Below, piece by piece: positions 33,179 through 45,529 of a stretch of 64,000 bases of DNA (within the stretch, counting starts at the first letter, position 1; each line of letters starts with the position of its first letter). A program made the translations under genes and the position numbers. The stretch comes from Symbiodinium natans. Lineage: Eukaryota > Sar > Dinophyceae > Suessiales > Symbiodiniaceae. Below the pieces are notes generated by a model. That model made no database searches and had not been told where the DNA came from. It saw nothing but the letters and a program-made list of their open reading frames with translations. The DNA lies in the NCBI GenBank assembly GCA_905221605.1, contig CAJNDS010000052.1, forward strand, positions 124,001-188,000, read 5' to 3'.

Positions 33179-34066
33179 TTAGCTGCCGGAGGTGGGCTGA
33201 CAGCTGCCGCAATGGACCCCCGCGGCCCGAGGCTTGAGCCATGGTGTACCCCACCGCTCACCATGGCGCGCGTTGGTGATAGCCTCGCTTTGGGCTGGTG
33301 ACTGCAGCGGCGTAAGAACCTCGACCGCAGTAGCAGCTACCACGTCGGGACTGTGACTACCCGCGGGCACAGGGCTGTTTCCCGGAGAGTCCACATCAAT
33401 CGCAGTTTCGGAGGCAGCCTTACCCGTACGAACAGGTAGGAGGTGAAGACCGCGGGGGGCTCGCATTATGCCGGCCTTGTGCTCGAAAGCCGGGTCAGCG
33501 CGTTGAGCAGATCCCCGCTTGGGCGGTGTCCTAATGCTGGTATCCCCGAGCAAGCAGGTGAGGTACTGGGCGACCCCATCTCCTTCCCTCACCGGCTGGA
33601 AGGGGACACAATACACAGCATTGGGCAAGGGCTCCAGGACGAAGCCGCGCGTTTGCAGACTAGCAATGGTGCCCGAGTAGGAGTTGGAAGTGAAAGAGGG
33701 GCTCCCCCATCCTTCTTGCTTAAGTGTGCGGTAAAGAACTTCCCGCTTATCTCCCCAGGTGGCCTTCAAGGCCCACGCTTGATGCAGGGGTGGGGCTTCA
33801 AAGAGGTCCAGCCCTACTTTGCGTTCCGCAGGCAGCACGATGCTGGCTACTGTCCGTTCTCGGAAGGCTTGCTTGTGTAATGCCTTTGCAACGCCAGGGC
33901 CATCCATGCTCCACAAGCTGGCTTGTGTGCGCACATATTCCGCGCATTCAATCAGGCCTCCGGTTGCGCAGGCCGCCATTTGGAAGCATGCACCTATACC
34001 ATCAGAGTAGTGCCACGAAAACCAAAGCCCCAAGTCCTCTCGTGAAGGAGGAGGTGGCTCGGGCAA
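33179..34066 (-). CDS. Unrecognised 295-aa frame overlapping the helicase end
   Basis: This frame overlaps the last 65 nt of the helicase frame, one base out of phase, so a single +1 shift would join the two. The first ~150 residues are compact and Trp/Ala-rich (LWFSWHYSDGIGACFQMA), which fits a continuation of the helicase C-terminal region. The second half is low-complexity Ser/Pro/Ala-rich sequence. It may be an exon, a frameshifted part of the same gene, or a relic. No family is recognised. Confidence 0.5.
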   Translation of the reverse strand: MPEPPPPSREDLGLWFSWHYSDGIGACFQMAACATGGLIECAEYVRTQASLWSMDGPGVAKALHKQAFRERTVASIVLPAERKVGLDLFEAPPLHQAWALKATWGDKREVLYRTLKQEGWGSPSFTSNSYSGTIASLQTRGFVLEPLPNAVYCVPFQPVREGDGVAQYLTCLLGDTSIRTPPKRGSAQRADPAFEHKAGIMRAPRGLHLLPVRTGKAASETAIDVDSPGNSPVPAGSHSPDVVAATAVEVLTPLQSPAQSEAITNARHGERWGTPWLKPRAAGVHCGSCQPTSGS

Positions 34067-37000
34067 ACCCTGCCTCGCTACTAAACAGGAATCCAGAAGC
34101 CCGACAAGTCACAAAGACACCTATCCCAAATGTGGGGCCAGTGGAGCAAGCCGTGGTGATAGCGCCGAAGAAGCGTTTAAGGGACCCTATGTGATTCATG
34201 AGGAAGGTCCGAAACGTCACAAGGCTCCAAGTGGTGGGCGCGCCAGTCAGCGGGAAATCTTGCGCGGTTTGGCAGGCTTCAAGTAGGCTCATATCGTCAT
34301 CGCCCAGTGGGTCTGCGGGGAGACTCGACTGCAGCATAAACTTCATTTGAGTAACAATCCTGGCATACTGAGAGACCATCCCGATAGGGGAGTCAGGATA
34401 AACCTGGTGCCCAAAAGTGAGCACAATGTCCGCCAGGACCATGCTGAGGTCGTAGCTTCTGCCTAATTTGGTTTGGGTCTCATCCTGATCTGGCACCCGT
34501 ACCCATCGGCACGTTTCCATCCACCTGCCTGCAAAGCTACGCAGTGGCCGCCCGAGCAGGTGCTGCATCGTGGGACCAGGTGGCATAAGCAGCCGAGGGA
34601 CCCCGCCTGTCAGATCGAAGCGGCACGCCTCCGAGTACCGACATGCGTATAGAATGGCAGCAATCTCAGGAGGGAGGCGCATGGATGAACAGAGCGAGAG
34701 GTTGATAGCCGGTCCGACAATGGCCTTCAGCCCGGCGGCCTGCATGACCGTCTCGGCTTGCTTCGGTTTGACGATGCTCATACAGAGAATCGAATCCAGC
34801 ATCGAGACCGCTGAGAACAACACTTCTGACGCTCCAGAGGAACGGCGGGGCTTGCCCCAAGAGGGCATCTCGCCTTGCCCCTTTTTCCACGGTCCGGAAC
34901 TTTGTTCCGTTTGCCGCAAAAGGGCCGCAGGCAAGGTGGCTGGCGTGTGGAGGTCGGCAGGGACCGCATTGAGACCACAAATCTTTTGCTCCAACAACTC
35001 CGTGACGAAGTGGTAATTGGGCCGCGATCCTCCAGCGGGCTGTCTGTGGTCGCCAATCATGACATCGAGTGCATGCTTGATGTGCGCCAGGATGGTGTTG
35101 GAGCCCGGTGTGCCCAATTGCTGGGCTTCATCTCGGAGGAGCAACTCAACATCCTTTAGACGGTTAATGAGCTGCGAGTAGGGAAAGCTGAGCCTTGCCA
35201 CAATCGTACCATGCGTCGTGGCTACAAGTAGCCCCCGGTACAAATCGTGCACATCAAAGGGGAGCTTATGTGTGTCCTTCTCCTTGTTACCCGGTATGCG
35301 AACGATGCGGCTGCGAACAAATTCATTGCTAGCAGTCGTGAGCCTATCAACCGCCTCGACATAGGCACGAACCGATTCATTGCCATGAGCGGTGTACAGG
35401 GTGAGCCGGTTCGTCAGGCACGCAAGAAGAACTCCTAAAAACGCGCAGGATCGTGTCTTCCCGCTGCCAGGCGCCCCCGTTATGAATACAGAAGTACGAT
35501 TAGCGGCCAGGCCGTACGAGCACGCTCCCAGCAGCGCTGCCAGGTGTCCATCCGCCCCCCAAAAGGTATCACATAGGCACGTAAGGAAGGCGGGACCAAC
35601 TGCGAGCGCAAAGATGCTGGCGCGAGTCCTCGGATCGTGCTCGTTACTCAACGAGTCCTGGGACATGCGTAGACGCTCCGCATGCCACAGCGCAGGAGTC
35701 CGGGCGTCCTCCTGGCCGGGCAGCGGAGAGTCAGGCAGCGTGGCTAACACGCCACTCAGCAGCGTCGGCGTCCATTCTTTGCGATAGGTTTGTTCCTCCG
35801 CAAGCCAAAGGTTAAGGATGCTTTGCAAGGTGTTGGAAGCCCCCGGACCCGCAGTAGGCGATGCCTGCGTAGCTTGCGTTGCGTGCTTGCCTCTGAAGAC
35901 TTGGCAGACCTCCGGGTGAATGAGCTGTGCCCATGTGTCGTGCCAGTTCCCTCTCACCACCAGCCCGATAATGAGGACAAGCGCTAGATCCGTGAGAAAG
36001 CCCGGCAACCAATGTGGCTGCCTGATGGCATCAAGAGGCGAGTCTTCTAGCGGAACGCCCAATGCAACATGTTGCCTTTCCCTAGGCATGTGTAACAGGG
36101 CATCCCAAAGCGGGGTAGAGGCTCCTCCGGGCAGAACTTCAAGCTGGCTGACTTTCGGCAATGAGGGTCGTTGCGCGAATTGGTTGTGCTGTTCATCAGT
36201 CAAGAGCAGGGCAATGGTTATATTGACTGGCTGCATGGCCTTACTTTCGCCAGGGCCGGTGGAAAGCTTCTTCGGGGCAAGGAGCTCGATAAACATGCCT
36301 GGGTAGGCCACATCTCCCTTGTTTTCTCTCAAGGTAACCAGCAAAGCAGTGCCCTTGGCCGGCACTTTACCAGCAACAGCAAACCACTTTGTAGCCCAGT
36401 CAGGGACATCCGCCAACTCCGGTGTAAGGAGCATGACCGACGCTCGTGGGTAAACTCGATGGAGAAGGCAGATTGGCCACGTATGCGTGCCGGGCTTTAT
36501 CGCCACAGGGGTGGCAGCCCGCTTGACCGCAGCTTGCTCTGGGTAGTGATACTGTTCCGAGGGCTCCTCCTCGATTTCTGCTTCCGAGGCCATGGCTAAA
36601 AACTGATAACCCAGCATGTCAACCAGGCGTTCTAACGACAGGTGGGGGAGCCACATACCCAAAACAAGCTTCATCGTGGGACCAAGTTCATGATACGGGG
36701 GCGGCAAATCAGCCAGATGCGGCTTGGCATCCGTCAGGAGGACTTGGGCACAGTCAGCACGGAGACTGGCAATGCTCCGGTTCTCAGCGGAAGGTATCCG
36801 GAGAAAAGCCTCCAGATCGGGGCGTTTGATTTGCCGTCCCAGCACGGAGTTGATGAAAGTTTTAGACTTATCCGAAAGCTGGACAGAGCCACACGCAACC
36901 CCCATCAAACCTGCCCGCACTGTGCGATCCATCCGGGGGTCGGCCAGGCCACAAATCTTTTTAGTCAATTCCTTATGCACATAATCCCCCGGCGTGAGCT

Positions 37001-37451
37001 GGAATAGCTCTTCACTTTGGACAAAGTGACCATAAGAGTGTCCACCACTGCCAAGTGACTCAGGTCCAGTGAAGTAGTAGAGACGCGCTCCCGCGCCAAT
37101 CGCTTGCATCCTTGCTGCCTGGCTGGGCCGGAAGATACAAAGCTGGTCGCTCTCATGATGGACAAGACTAACAGCGTGCCGCAATTCCGAACCCAGGATA
37201 TATTGCAGCATGGCCCGTGGCATGGCAATGCCGCCCAAACGTGCCTTGATGTGGACAAAATCGCCCTTGCAGTCAGGAAGCTTTTGGCGCTCATGCCAAG
37301 CGATAGCCACAGCAGCGCCCGTATACGACCCAGCAGAGAAACCCGTAACGCACAGTTTGCACTCGCCAGCTCTCCCCGCGGCGAGGCCCACATGCAGAGC
37401 GGTCAGCGCAGCAGTATGTGGCATGTGCAAGTGAGCTAGGGCCGGGCACAT
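34002..37451 (-). CDS. Alpha/beta-hydrolase-like domain fused to a UPF1-like superfamily-1 helicase
   Basis: The frame is 1149 aa. Near the N-terminus, VTGFSAGSYTG (35-45) is a classical nucleophile elbow (GxSxG, Ser39), with a possible catalytic His at 138 or 142. Only ~35 residues precede it, so the N-terminal strands expected of such a fold are missing. Helicase motifs: Walker A GAPGSGKT (659-666), motif II DEAQQ (774-778), motif III GDHRQP (800-805), SMRLPPEI (923-930) equivalent to the YRMHP motif, IGMVSQYARIVTQ (1023-1035), TAQDF (1062-1066) and FFGAITTACS (1094-1103) in place of VALTRAR. The last lacks the expected arginine, so ATP hydrolysis may be impaired. The order matches the UPF1/DNA2 family. 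The reading phase stays open upstream into the array junction, implying 5' truncation. Confidence 0.75.
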   Translation of the reverse strand: MCPALAHLHMPHTAALTALHVGLAAGRAGECKLCVTGFSAGSYTGAAVAIAWHERQKLPDCKGDFVHIKARLGGIAMPRAMLQYILGSELRHAVSLVHHESDQLCIFRPSQAARMQAIGAGARLYYFTGPESLGSGGHSYGHFVQSEELFQLTPGDYVHKELTKKICGLADPRMDRTVRAGLMGVACGSVQLSDKSKTFINSVLGRQIKRPDLEAFLRIPSAENRSIASLRADCAQVLLTDAKPHLADLPPPYHELGPTMKLVLGMWLPHLSLERLVDMLGYQFLAMASEAEIEEEPSEQYHYPEQAAVKRAATPVAIKPGTHTWPICLLHRVYPRASVMLLTPELADVPDWATKWFAVAGKVPAKGTALLVTLRENKGDVAYPGMFIELLAPKKLSTGPGESKAMQPVNITIALLLTDEQHNQFAQRPSLPKVSQLEVLPGGASTPLWDALLHMPRERQHVALGVPLEDSPLDAIRQPHWLPGFLTDLALVLIIGLVVRGNWHDTWAQLIHPEVCQVFRGKHATQATQASPTAGPGASNTLQSILNLWLAEEQTYRKEWTPTLLSGVLATLPDSPLPGQEDARTPALWHAERLRMSQDSLSNEHDPRTRASIFALAVGPAFLTCLCDTFWGADGHLAALLGACSYGLAANRTSVFITGAPGSGKTRSCAFLGVLLACLTNRLTLYTAHGNESVRAYVEAVDRLTTASNEFVRSRIVRIPGNKEKDTHKLPFDVHDLYRGLLVATTHGTIVARLSFPYSQLINRLKDVELLLRDEAQQLGTPGSNTILAHIKHALDVMIGDHRQPAGGSRPNYHFVTELLEQKICGLNAVPADLHTPATLPAALLRQTEQSSGPWKKGQGEMPSWGKPRRSSGASEVLFSAVSMLDSILCMSIVKPKQAETVMQAAGLKAIVGPAINLSLCSSMRLPPEIAAILYACRYSEACRFDLTGGVPRLLMPPGPTMQHLLGRPLRSFAGRWMETCRWVRVPDQDETQTKLGRSYDLSMVLADIVLTFGHQVYPDSPIGMVSQYARIVTQMKFMLQSSLPADPLGDDDMSLLEACQTAQDFPLTGAPTTWSLVTFRTFLMNHIGSLKRFFGAITTACSTGPTFGIGVFVTCRASGFLFSSEAGFARATSSFTRGLGALVFVALL

Positions 37452-37522
37452 TGTCAGGGAGGCTTCTACCGAGCTGATTCTAGCGCGAACCGCCGCTGGC
37501 AGACCGCATCCTTCGACCTGAG
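37452..37522 (-). other. Junction between the hydrolase-helicase gene and the inverted array
   Basis: The minus-strand phase of the helicase frame is open through these bases without a stop. Array sequence begins at 37523 (GTGATGCAGTGACGGGC). No splice signal or promoter is obvious, which supports truncation of the gene by the array. Confidence 0.5.
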
Positions 37523-39294
37523 TGATGCAGTGACGGGCAGCGGAGGAGTGGTGAAGCCATGGGACCCCACGTGATTTCTATGTCTGCCAACTTTTCTTCG
37601 GCGCCTAACAGAGCATAGGTCGTCTTTGAACACTTGTAACAATGTTCAGTTTAGAAGATAAGCGACTTGGGAAAAAACCTGGATTAAAATTCTGGTCGGT
37701 CTTCGGATCTGGCCTCATTACCCTACGTCTGCTGTGCGTGGGGACCCTTTCAATAGTATTATAGGGTCCCGAGTCCCCATGGCCACAAATGCATTTTTCC
37801 GGGGAAAAATACGCCGTGAGGCCACAACAAGGCCACAACAGGCCACAAACGTGTGTTTTTGAGGCCACATCAGGCCACAACAGGCCACAAACGTGTGTTT
37901 TTGAGGCCACGTCAGGCCACAACAGGCCACAAACGTGTGGTTTTCAGGCCACGTCAGGCCACAACAGGCCACAAACGTGTCGCAACAAAGCAAGACCGTG
38001 TGGGTTTGAGGCCACATCAGGCCAACTTGTTTGGTTTCGAGATTGTTTTTTGGGGCTTGATTTTCAGCAAGTCCTAGGAGACCAAGTCGTTCCTGTACTG
38101 TACACATGTTTGCCAGTTTACGCGACTCCAAATCTGGGGTCGAAAAATCTAGGCAATTCTGGCTTCGCGTGTGTGGGCCTCCCCTGTGCACGTTTCTGTC
38201 ATGTTGATCGCTTCCACAAGAAAGCTGCCCTCGGAGGTCGTGGTTCTCAGTAATTGATCTTTCCACGTTAAGTGCTTGTCTGTGGGCCAGAGTCGCCTGA
38301 GTGTAGCAGTCTGGAAAGCGCGGGATTGAGCCCAAAAATAGAAGAATTCGCGACCCCAAAACTGGGGTCGCCAAACGGCCCCAATTTTGGGGTCGCGGTT
38401 TCACGCCTCCAATTCAGTTCCAAATTGTGCTGCGGGAGCTGGTCCATTTCGCGGCACCATTTTTGGGACCGCGAGACGGCCCCATTTTTTGGCACCGAAT
38501 TTGAGCCTGTGGGCTCAAGCAACCGGATCTCGTTGGCTGCGCACCTGCCCTTGTTCTAGTCACTCTTTGGGCAGCGTCGCGCTGAGCGCACGGGAGCTTG
38601 TCCGAAGCAGCTGCACACTCGTCTTTGTAATGCTGCAGTGAGGCAGAACTGCAACTGTGGAGGCCCGTCCTCGCGAAGCCAGAATTGCTTGTGTTTTGCG
38701 GCCCTGAAAGCGGGGTCGCCCGACTTCCCCGGAACTTGGGCTTCGTCCTGGCAATTCTGCTGGTCCGCCAGTTGAGCTGCAGGTCTTTGTCGGTGCCCTT
38801 CAAGCTCGGGAAGTTGACCAACGTGGCTCAACGTTTTCTGCTGTTGCGCAGAGTCGTCTGCTGGACATTGCAGAATGAAAGCTTTTGGCAGGCTTGGGCT
38901 TTGAACAGCGAGGATACCTACTGTACAGGAACGGCTTGTGCTCCTAGCGAATCAGCTGTTGCCGAGCACCCTCATTGGGGTTCTAACAATGGTCAGGTTG
39001 TGGGGCTGGTGAACGGATGCCACAAGTGCATTCGCGCATGCTTGGACATATTTTGGCGCTGTCTCCAATCTCAGTTTTTGCGGCAGTTAACGCGCCGTTG
39101 ATGGGTCAGACCTGTCTATACAGCATTTTGAATTTATAGCACCATCGACCCTGGTCTTTGCCAGAGCCAAACAGACGTATGTTTTGGAGCAGCAAGTGCT
39201 TGCGTGTGAGAGAGTGACAGAGTGTCTGTGAGTGTGTGAGGATGAGAGTGAGAGCGAGAGCGAGAGTGAGAGTGAGAGTGAGAATGAAAGTGAG

Positions 39295-39374
<80 letters not shown>

Positions 39375-41662
39375 AAAGAGTGAGGAAGCGAGGACGACGG
39401 AGTGAGAGAAAGTGATGCAGTGACGGGCAGCGGAGGAGTGGTGAAGCCATGGGACCCCACGTGATTTCTATGTCTGCCAACTTTTCTTCGGCGCCTAACA
39501 GAGCATAGGTCGTCTTTGAACACTTGTAACAATGTTCAGTTTAGAAGATAAGCGACTTGGGAAAAAACCTGGATTAAAATTCTGGTCGGTCTTCGGATCT
39601 GGCCTCATTACCCTACGTCTGCTGTGCGTGGGGACCCTTTCAATAGTATTATAGGGTCCCGAGTCCCCATGGCCACAAATGCATTTTTCCGGGGAAAAAT
39701 ACGCCGTGAGGCCACAACAAGGCCACAACAGGCCACAAACGTGTGTTTTTGAGGCCACATCAGCCACAAACGTGTGTTTTTGAGGCCACGTCAGGCCACA
39801 ACAGGCCACAAACGTGTGGTTTTCAGGCCACGTCAGGCCACAACAGGCCACAAACGTGTCGCAACAAAGCAAGACCGTGTGGGTTTGAGGCCACATCAGG
39901 CCAACTTGTTTGGTTTCGAGATTGTTTTTTGGGGCTTGATTTTCAGCAAGTCCTAGGAGACCAAGTCGTTCCTGTACTGTACACATGTTTGCCAGTTTAT
40001 GCGACTCCAAATCTGGGGTCGAAAAATCTAGGCAATTCTGGCTTCGCGTGTGTGGGCCTCCCCTGTGCACGTTTCTTTCATGTTGATCGCTTCCACAAGA
40101 AAGCTGCCCTCGGAGGTCGTGGTTCTCAGTAATTGATCTTTCCACGTTAAGTGCTTGTCTGTGGGCCAGAGTCGCCTGAGTGTAGCAGTCTGGAAAGCGC
40201 GGGATTGAGCCCAAAAATAGAAGAATTCGCGACCCCAAAACTGGGGTCGCCAAACGGCCCCAATTTTGGGGTCGCGGTTTCACGCCTCCAATTCAGTTCC
40301 AAATTGTGCTGCGGGAGCTGGTCCATTTCGCGGCACCATTTTTGGGACCGCGAGACGGCCCCATTTTTTGGCACCGAATTTGAGCCTGTGGGCTCAAGCA
40401 ACCGGATCTCGTTGGCTGCGCACCTGCCCTTGTTCTAGTCACTTTGGGCAGCGTCGCGCTGAGCGCACGGGGGCTTGTCCGAAGCAGCTGCACACTCGTC
40501 TTTGTAATGCTGCAGTGAGGCAGAACTGCAACTGTGCACGTTTCTTTCATGTTGATCGCTTCCACAAGAAAGCTGCCCTCGGAGGTCGTGGTTCTCAGTA
40601 ATTGATCTTTCCACGTTAAGTGCTTGTCTGTGGGCCAGAGTCGCCTGAGTGTAGCAGTCTGGAAAGCGCGGGATTGAGCCCAAAAATAGAAGAATTCGCG
40701 ACCCCAAAACTGGGGTCGCCAAACGGCCCCAATTTTGGGGTCGCGGTTTCACGCCTCCAATTCAGTTCCAAATTGTGCTGCGGGAGCTGGTCCATTTCGC
40801 GGCACCATTTTTGGGACCGCGAGACGGCCCCATTTTTTGGCACCGAATTTGAGCCTGTGGGCTCAAGCAACCGGATCTCGTTGGCTGCGCACCTGCCCTT
40901 GTTCTAGTCACTTTGGGCAGCGTCGCGCTGAGCGCACGGGGGCTTGTCCGAAGCAGCTGCACACTCGTCTTTGTAATGCTGCAGTGAGGCAGAACTGCAA
41001 CTGTGGAGGCCCGTCCTCGCGAAGCCAGAATTGCTTGTGTTTTGCGGCCCTGAAAGCGGGGTCGCCCGACTTCCCCGGAACTTGGGCTTCGTCCTGGCAA
41101 TTCTGCTGGTCCGCCAGTTGAGCTGCAGGTCTTTGTCGGTGTTTTCTGTGGATAGGAGGCGCCCTTCAAGCTCGGGAAGTTGACCAACGTGGCTCAACGT
41201 TTTCTGCTGTTGCGCAGAGTCGTCTGCTGGACATTGCAGAATGAAAGCTTTTGGCAGGCTTGGGCTTTGAACAGCGAGGATACCTACTGTACAGGAACGG
41301 CTTGTGCTCCTAGCGAATCAGCTGTTGCCGAGCACCCTCATTGGGGTTCTAACAATGGTCAGGTTGTGGGGCTGGTGAACGGATGCCACAAGTGCATTCG
41401 CGCATGCTTGGACATATTTGCTGTCTCCAATCTCAGTTTTTGCGGCAGTTAACGCGCCGTTGATGGGTCAGACCTGTCTATACAGCATTTTGAATTTATA
41501 GCACCATCGACCCTGGTCTTTGCCAGAGCCAAACAGACGTATGTTTTGGAGCAGCAAGTGCTTGCGTGTGAGAGAGTGACAGAGTGTCTGTGAGTGTGTG
41601 AGGATGAGAGTGAGAGCGAGAGCGAGAGCGAGAGTGAGAGTGAGAGTGAGAATGAAAGTGAG

Positions 41663-41742
<80 letters not shown>

Positions 41743-43571
41743 AGAAGAGTGAGGAAGCGAGGACGACGGAGTGAGAGAAAGTGATGCAGTGACGGGCAGC
41801 GGAGGAGTGGTGAAGCCATGGGACCCCACGTGATTTCTATGTCTGCCAACTTTTCTTCGGCGCCTAACAGAGCATAGGTCGTCTTTGAACACTTGTAACA
41901 ATGTTCAGTTTAGAAGATAAGCGACTTGGGAAAAAACCTGGATTAAAATTCTGGTCGGTCTTCGGATCTGGCCTCATTACCCTACGTCTGCTGTGCGTGG
42001 GGACCCTTTCAATAGTATTATAGGGTCCCGAGTCCCCATGGCCACAAATGCATTTTTCCGGGGAAAAATACGCCGTGAGGCCACAACAAGGCCACAACAG
42101 GCCACAAACGTGTGTTTTTGAGGCCACATCAGGCCACAACAGGCCACAAACGTGTGTTTTTGAGGCCACGTCAGGCCACAACAGGCCACAAACGTGTGGT
42201 TTTCAGGCCACGTCAGGCCACAACAGGCCACAAACGTGTCGCAACAAAGCAAGACCGTGTGGGTTTGAGGCCACATCAGGCCAACTTGTTTGGTTTCGAG
42301 ATTGTTTTTTGGGGCTTGATTTTCAGCAAGTCCTAGGAGACCAAGTCGTTCCTGTACTGTACACATGTTTGCCAGTTTACGCGACTCCAAATCTGGGGTC
42401 GAAAAATCTAGGCAATTCTGGCTTCGCGTGTGTGGGCCTCCCCTGTGCACGTTTCTTTCATGTTGATCGCTTCCACAAGAAAGCTGCCCTCGGAGGTCGT
42501 GGTTCTCAGTAATTGATCTTTCCACGTTAAGTGCTTGTCTGTGGGCCAGAGTCGCCTGAGTGTAGCAGTCTGGAAAGCGCGGGATTGAGCCCAAAAATAG
42601 AAGAATTCGCGACCCCAAAACTGGGGTCGCCAAACGGCCCCAATTTTGGGGTCGCGGTTTCACGCCTCCAATTCAGTTCCAAATTGTGCTGCGGGAGCTG
42701 GTCCATTTCGCGGCACCATTTTTGGGACCGCGAGACGGCCCCATTTTTTGGCACCGAATTTGAGCCTGTGGGCTCAAGCAACCGGATCTCGTTGGCTGCG
42801 CACCTGCCCTTGTTCTAGTCACTTTGGGCAGCGTCGCGCTGAGCGCACGGGGGCTTGTCCGAAGCAGCTGCACACTCGTCTTTGTAATGCTGCAGTGAGG
42901 CAGAACTGCAACTGTGGAGGCCCGTCCTCGCGAAGCCAGAATTGCTTGTGTTTTGCGGCCCTGAAAGCGGGGTCGCCCGACTTCCCCGGAACTTGGGCTT
43001 CGTCCTGGCAATTCTGCTGGTCCGCCAGTTGAGCTGCAGGTCTTTGTCGGTGTTTTCTGTGGATAGGAGGCGCCCTTCAAGCTCGGGAAGTTGACCAACG
43101 TGGCTCAACGTTTTCTGCTGTTGCGCAGAGTCGTCTGCTGGACATTGCAGAATGAAAGCTTTTGGCAGGCTTGGGCTTTGAACAGCGAGGATACCTACTG
43201 TACAGGAACGGCTTGTGCTCCTAGCGAATCAGCTGTTGCCGAGCACCCTCATTGGGGTTCTAACAATGGTCAGGTTGTGGGGCTGGTGAACGGATGCCAC
43301 AAGTGCATTCGCGCATGCTTGGACATATTTTGGCGCTGTCTCCAATCTCAGTTTTTGCGGCAGTTAACGCGCCGTTGATGGGTCAGACCTGTCTATACAG
43401 CATTTTGAATTTATAGCACCATCGACCCTGGTCTTTGCCAGAGCCAAACAGACGTATGTTTTGGAGCAGCAAGTGCTTGCGTGTGAGAGAGTGACAGAGT
43501 GTCTGTGAGTGTGTGAGGATGAGAGTGAGAGCGAGAGCGAGAGTGAGAGTGAGAGTGAGAATGAAAGTGAG

Positions 43572-43645
<74 letters not shown>

Positions 43646-45487
43646 AGAGTGAGGAAGCGAGGACGACGGAGTGAGAGAAAGTGATGCAGTGACGGGCAGC
43701 GGAGGAGTGGTGAAGCCATGGGGCCCCACGTGATTTCTATGTCTGCCAACTTTTCTTCGGCGCCGCGTTTTGAACAGCGCATAGGTCGTCTTTGAACACT
43801 TGTAACAATGTTCAGTTTAGAAGATAAGCGACTTGGGAAAAAACCTGGATTAAAATTCTGGTCGGTCTTCGGATCTGGCCTCATTACCCTACGTCTGCTG
43901 TGCGTGGGGACCCTTTCAATAGTATTATAGGGTCCCGAGTCCCCATGGCCACAAATGCATTTTTCCGGGGAAAAATACGCCGTGAGGCCACAACAAGGCC
44001 ACAACAGGCCACAAACGTGTGTTTTTGAGGCCACATCAGGCCACAACAGGCCACAAACGTGTGTTTTTGAGGCCACGTCAGGCCACAACAGGCCACAAAC
44101 GTGTGGTTTTCAGGCCACGTCAGGCCACAACAGGCCACAAACGTGTCGCAACAAAGCAAGACCGTGTGGGTTTGAGGCCACATCAGGCCAACTTGTTTGG
44201 TTTCGAGATTGTTTTTTGGGGCTTGATTTTCAGCAAGTCCTAGGAGACCAAGTCGTTCCTGTACTGTACACATGTTTGCCAGTTTACGCGACTCCAAATC
44301 TGGGGTCGAAAAATCTAGGCAATTCTGGCTTCGCGTGTGTGGGCCTCCCCTGTGCACGTTTCTTTCATGTTGATCGCTTCCACAAGAAAGCTGCCCTCGG
44401 AGGTCGTGGTTCTCAGTAATTGATCTTTCCACGTTAAGTGCTTGTCTGTGGGCCAGAGTCGCCTGAGTGTAGCAGTCTGGAAAGCGCGGGATTGAGCCCA
44501 AAAATAGAAGAATTCGCGACCCCAAAACTGGGGTCGCCAAACGGCCCCAATTTTGGGGTCGCGGTTTCACGCCTCCAATTCAGTTCCAAATTGTGCTGCG
44601 GGAGCTGGTCCATTTCGCGGCACCATTTTTGGGACCGCGAGACGGCCCCATTTTTTGGCACCGAATTTGAGCCTGTGGGCTCAAGCAACCGGATCTCGTT
44701 GGCTGCGCACCTGCCCTTGTTCTAGTCACTTTGGGCAGCGTCGCGCTGAGCGCACGGGGGCTTGTCCGAAGCAGCTGCACACTCGTCTTTGTAATGCTGC
44801 AGTGAGGCAGAACTGCAACTGTGGAGGCCCGTCCTCGCGAAGCCAGAATTGCTTGTGTTTTGCGGCCCTGAAAGCGGGGTCGCCCGACTTCCCCGGAACT
44901 TGGGCTTCGTCCTGGCAATTCTGCTGGTCCGCCAGTTGAGCTGCAGGTCTTTGTCGGTGTTTTCTGTGGATAGGAGGCGCCCTTCAAGCTCGGGAAGTTG
45001 ACCAACGTGGCTCAACGTTTTCTGCTGTTGCGCAGAGTCGTCTGCTGGACATTGCAGAATGAAAGCTTTTGGCAGGCTTGGGCTTTGAACAGCGAGGATA
45101 CCTACTGTACAGGAACGGCTTGTGCTCCTAGCGAATCAGCTGTTGCCGAGCACCCTCATTGGGGTTCTAACAATGGTCAGGTTGTGGGGCTGGTGAACGG
45201 ATGCCACAAGTGCATTCGCGCATGCTTGGACATATTTTGGCGCTGTCTCCAATCTCAGTTTTTGCGGCAGTTAACGCGCCGTTGATGGGTCAGACCTGTC
45301 TATACAGCATTTTGAATTTAGCACCATCGACCCTGGTCTTTGCCAGAGCCAAACAGACGTATGTTTTGGAGCAGCAAGTGCTTGCGTGTGAGAGAGTGAC
45401 AGAGTGTCTGTGAGTGTGTGAGGATGAGAGTGAGAGCGAGAGCGAGAGCGAGAGTGAGAGTGAGAGTGAGAATGAAAGTGAAGTGAG

Positions 45488-45529
<42 letters not shown>

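Noticed and set aside
28753-37522. LINE element, because of the poly(T) end
   Set aside because: No reverse transcriptase or endonuclease motif occurs in any frame. The coding is hydrolase, helicase and unknown protein.
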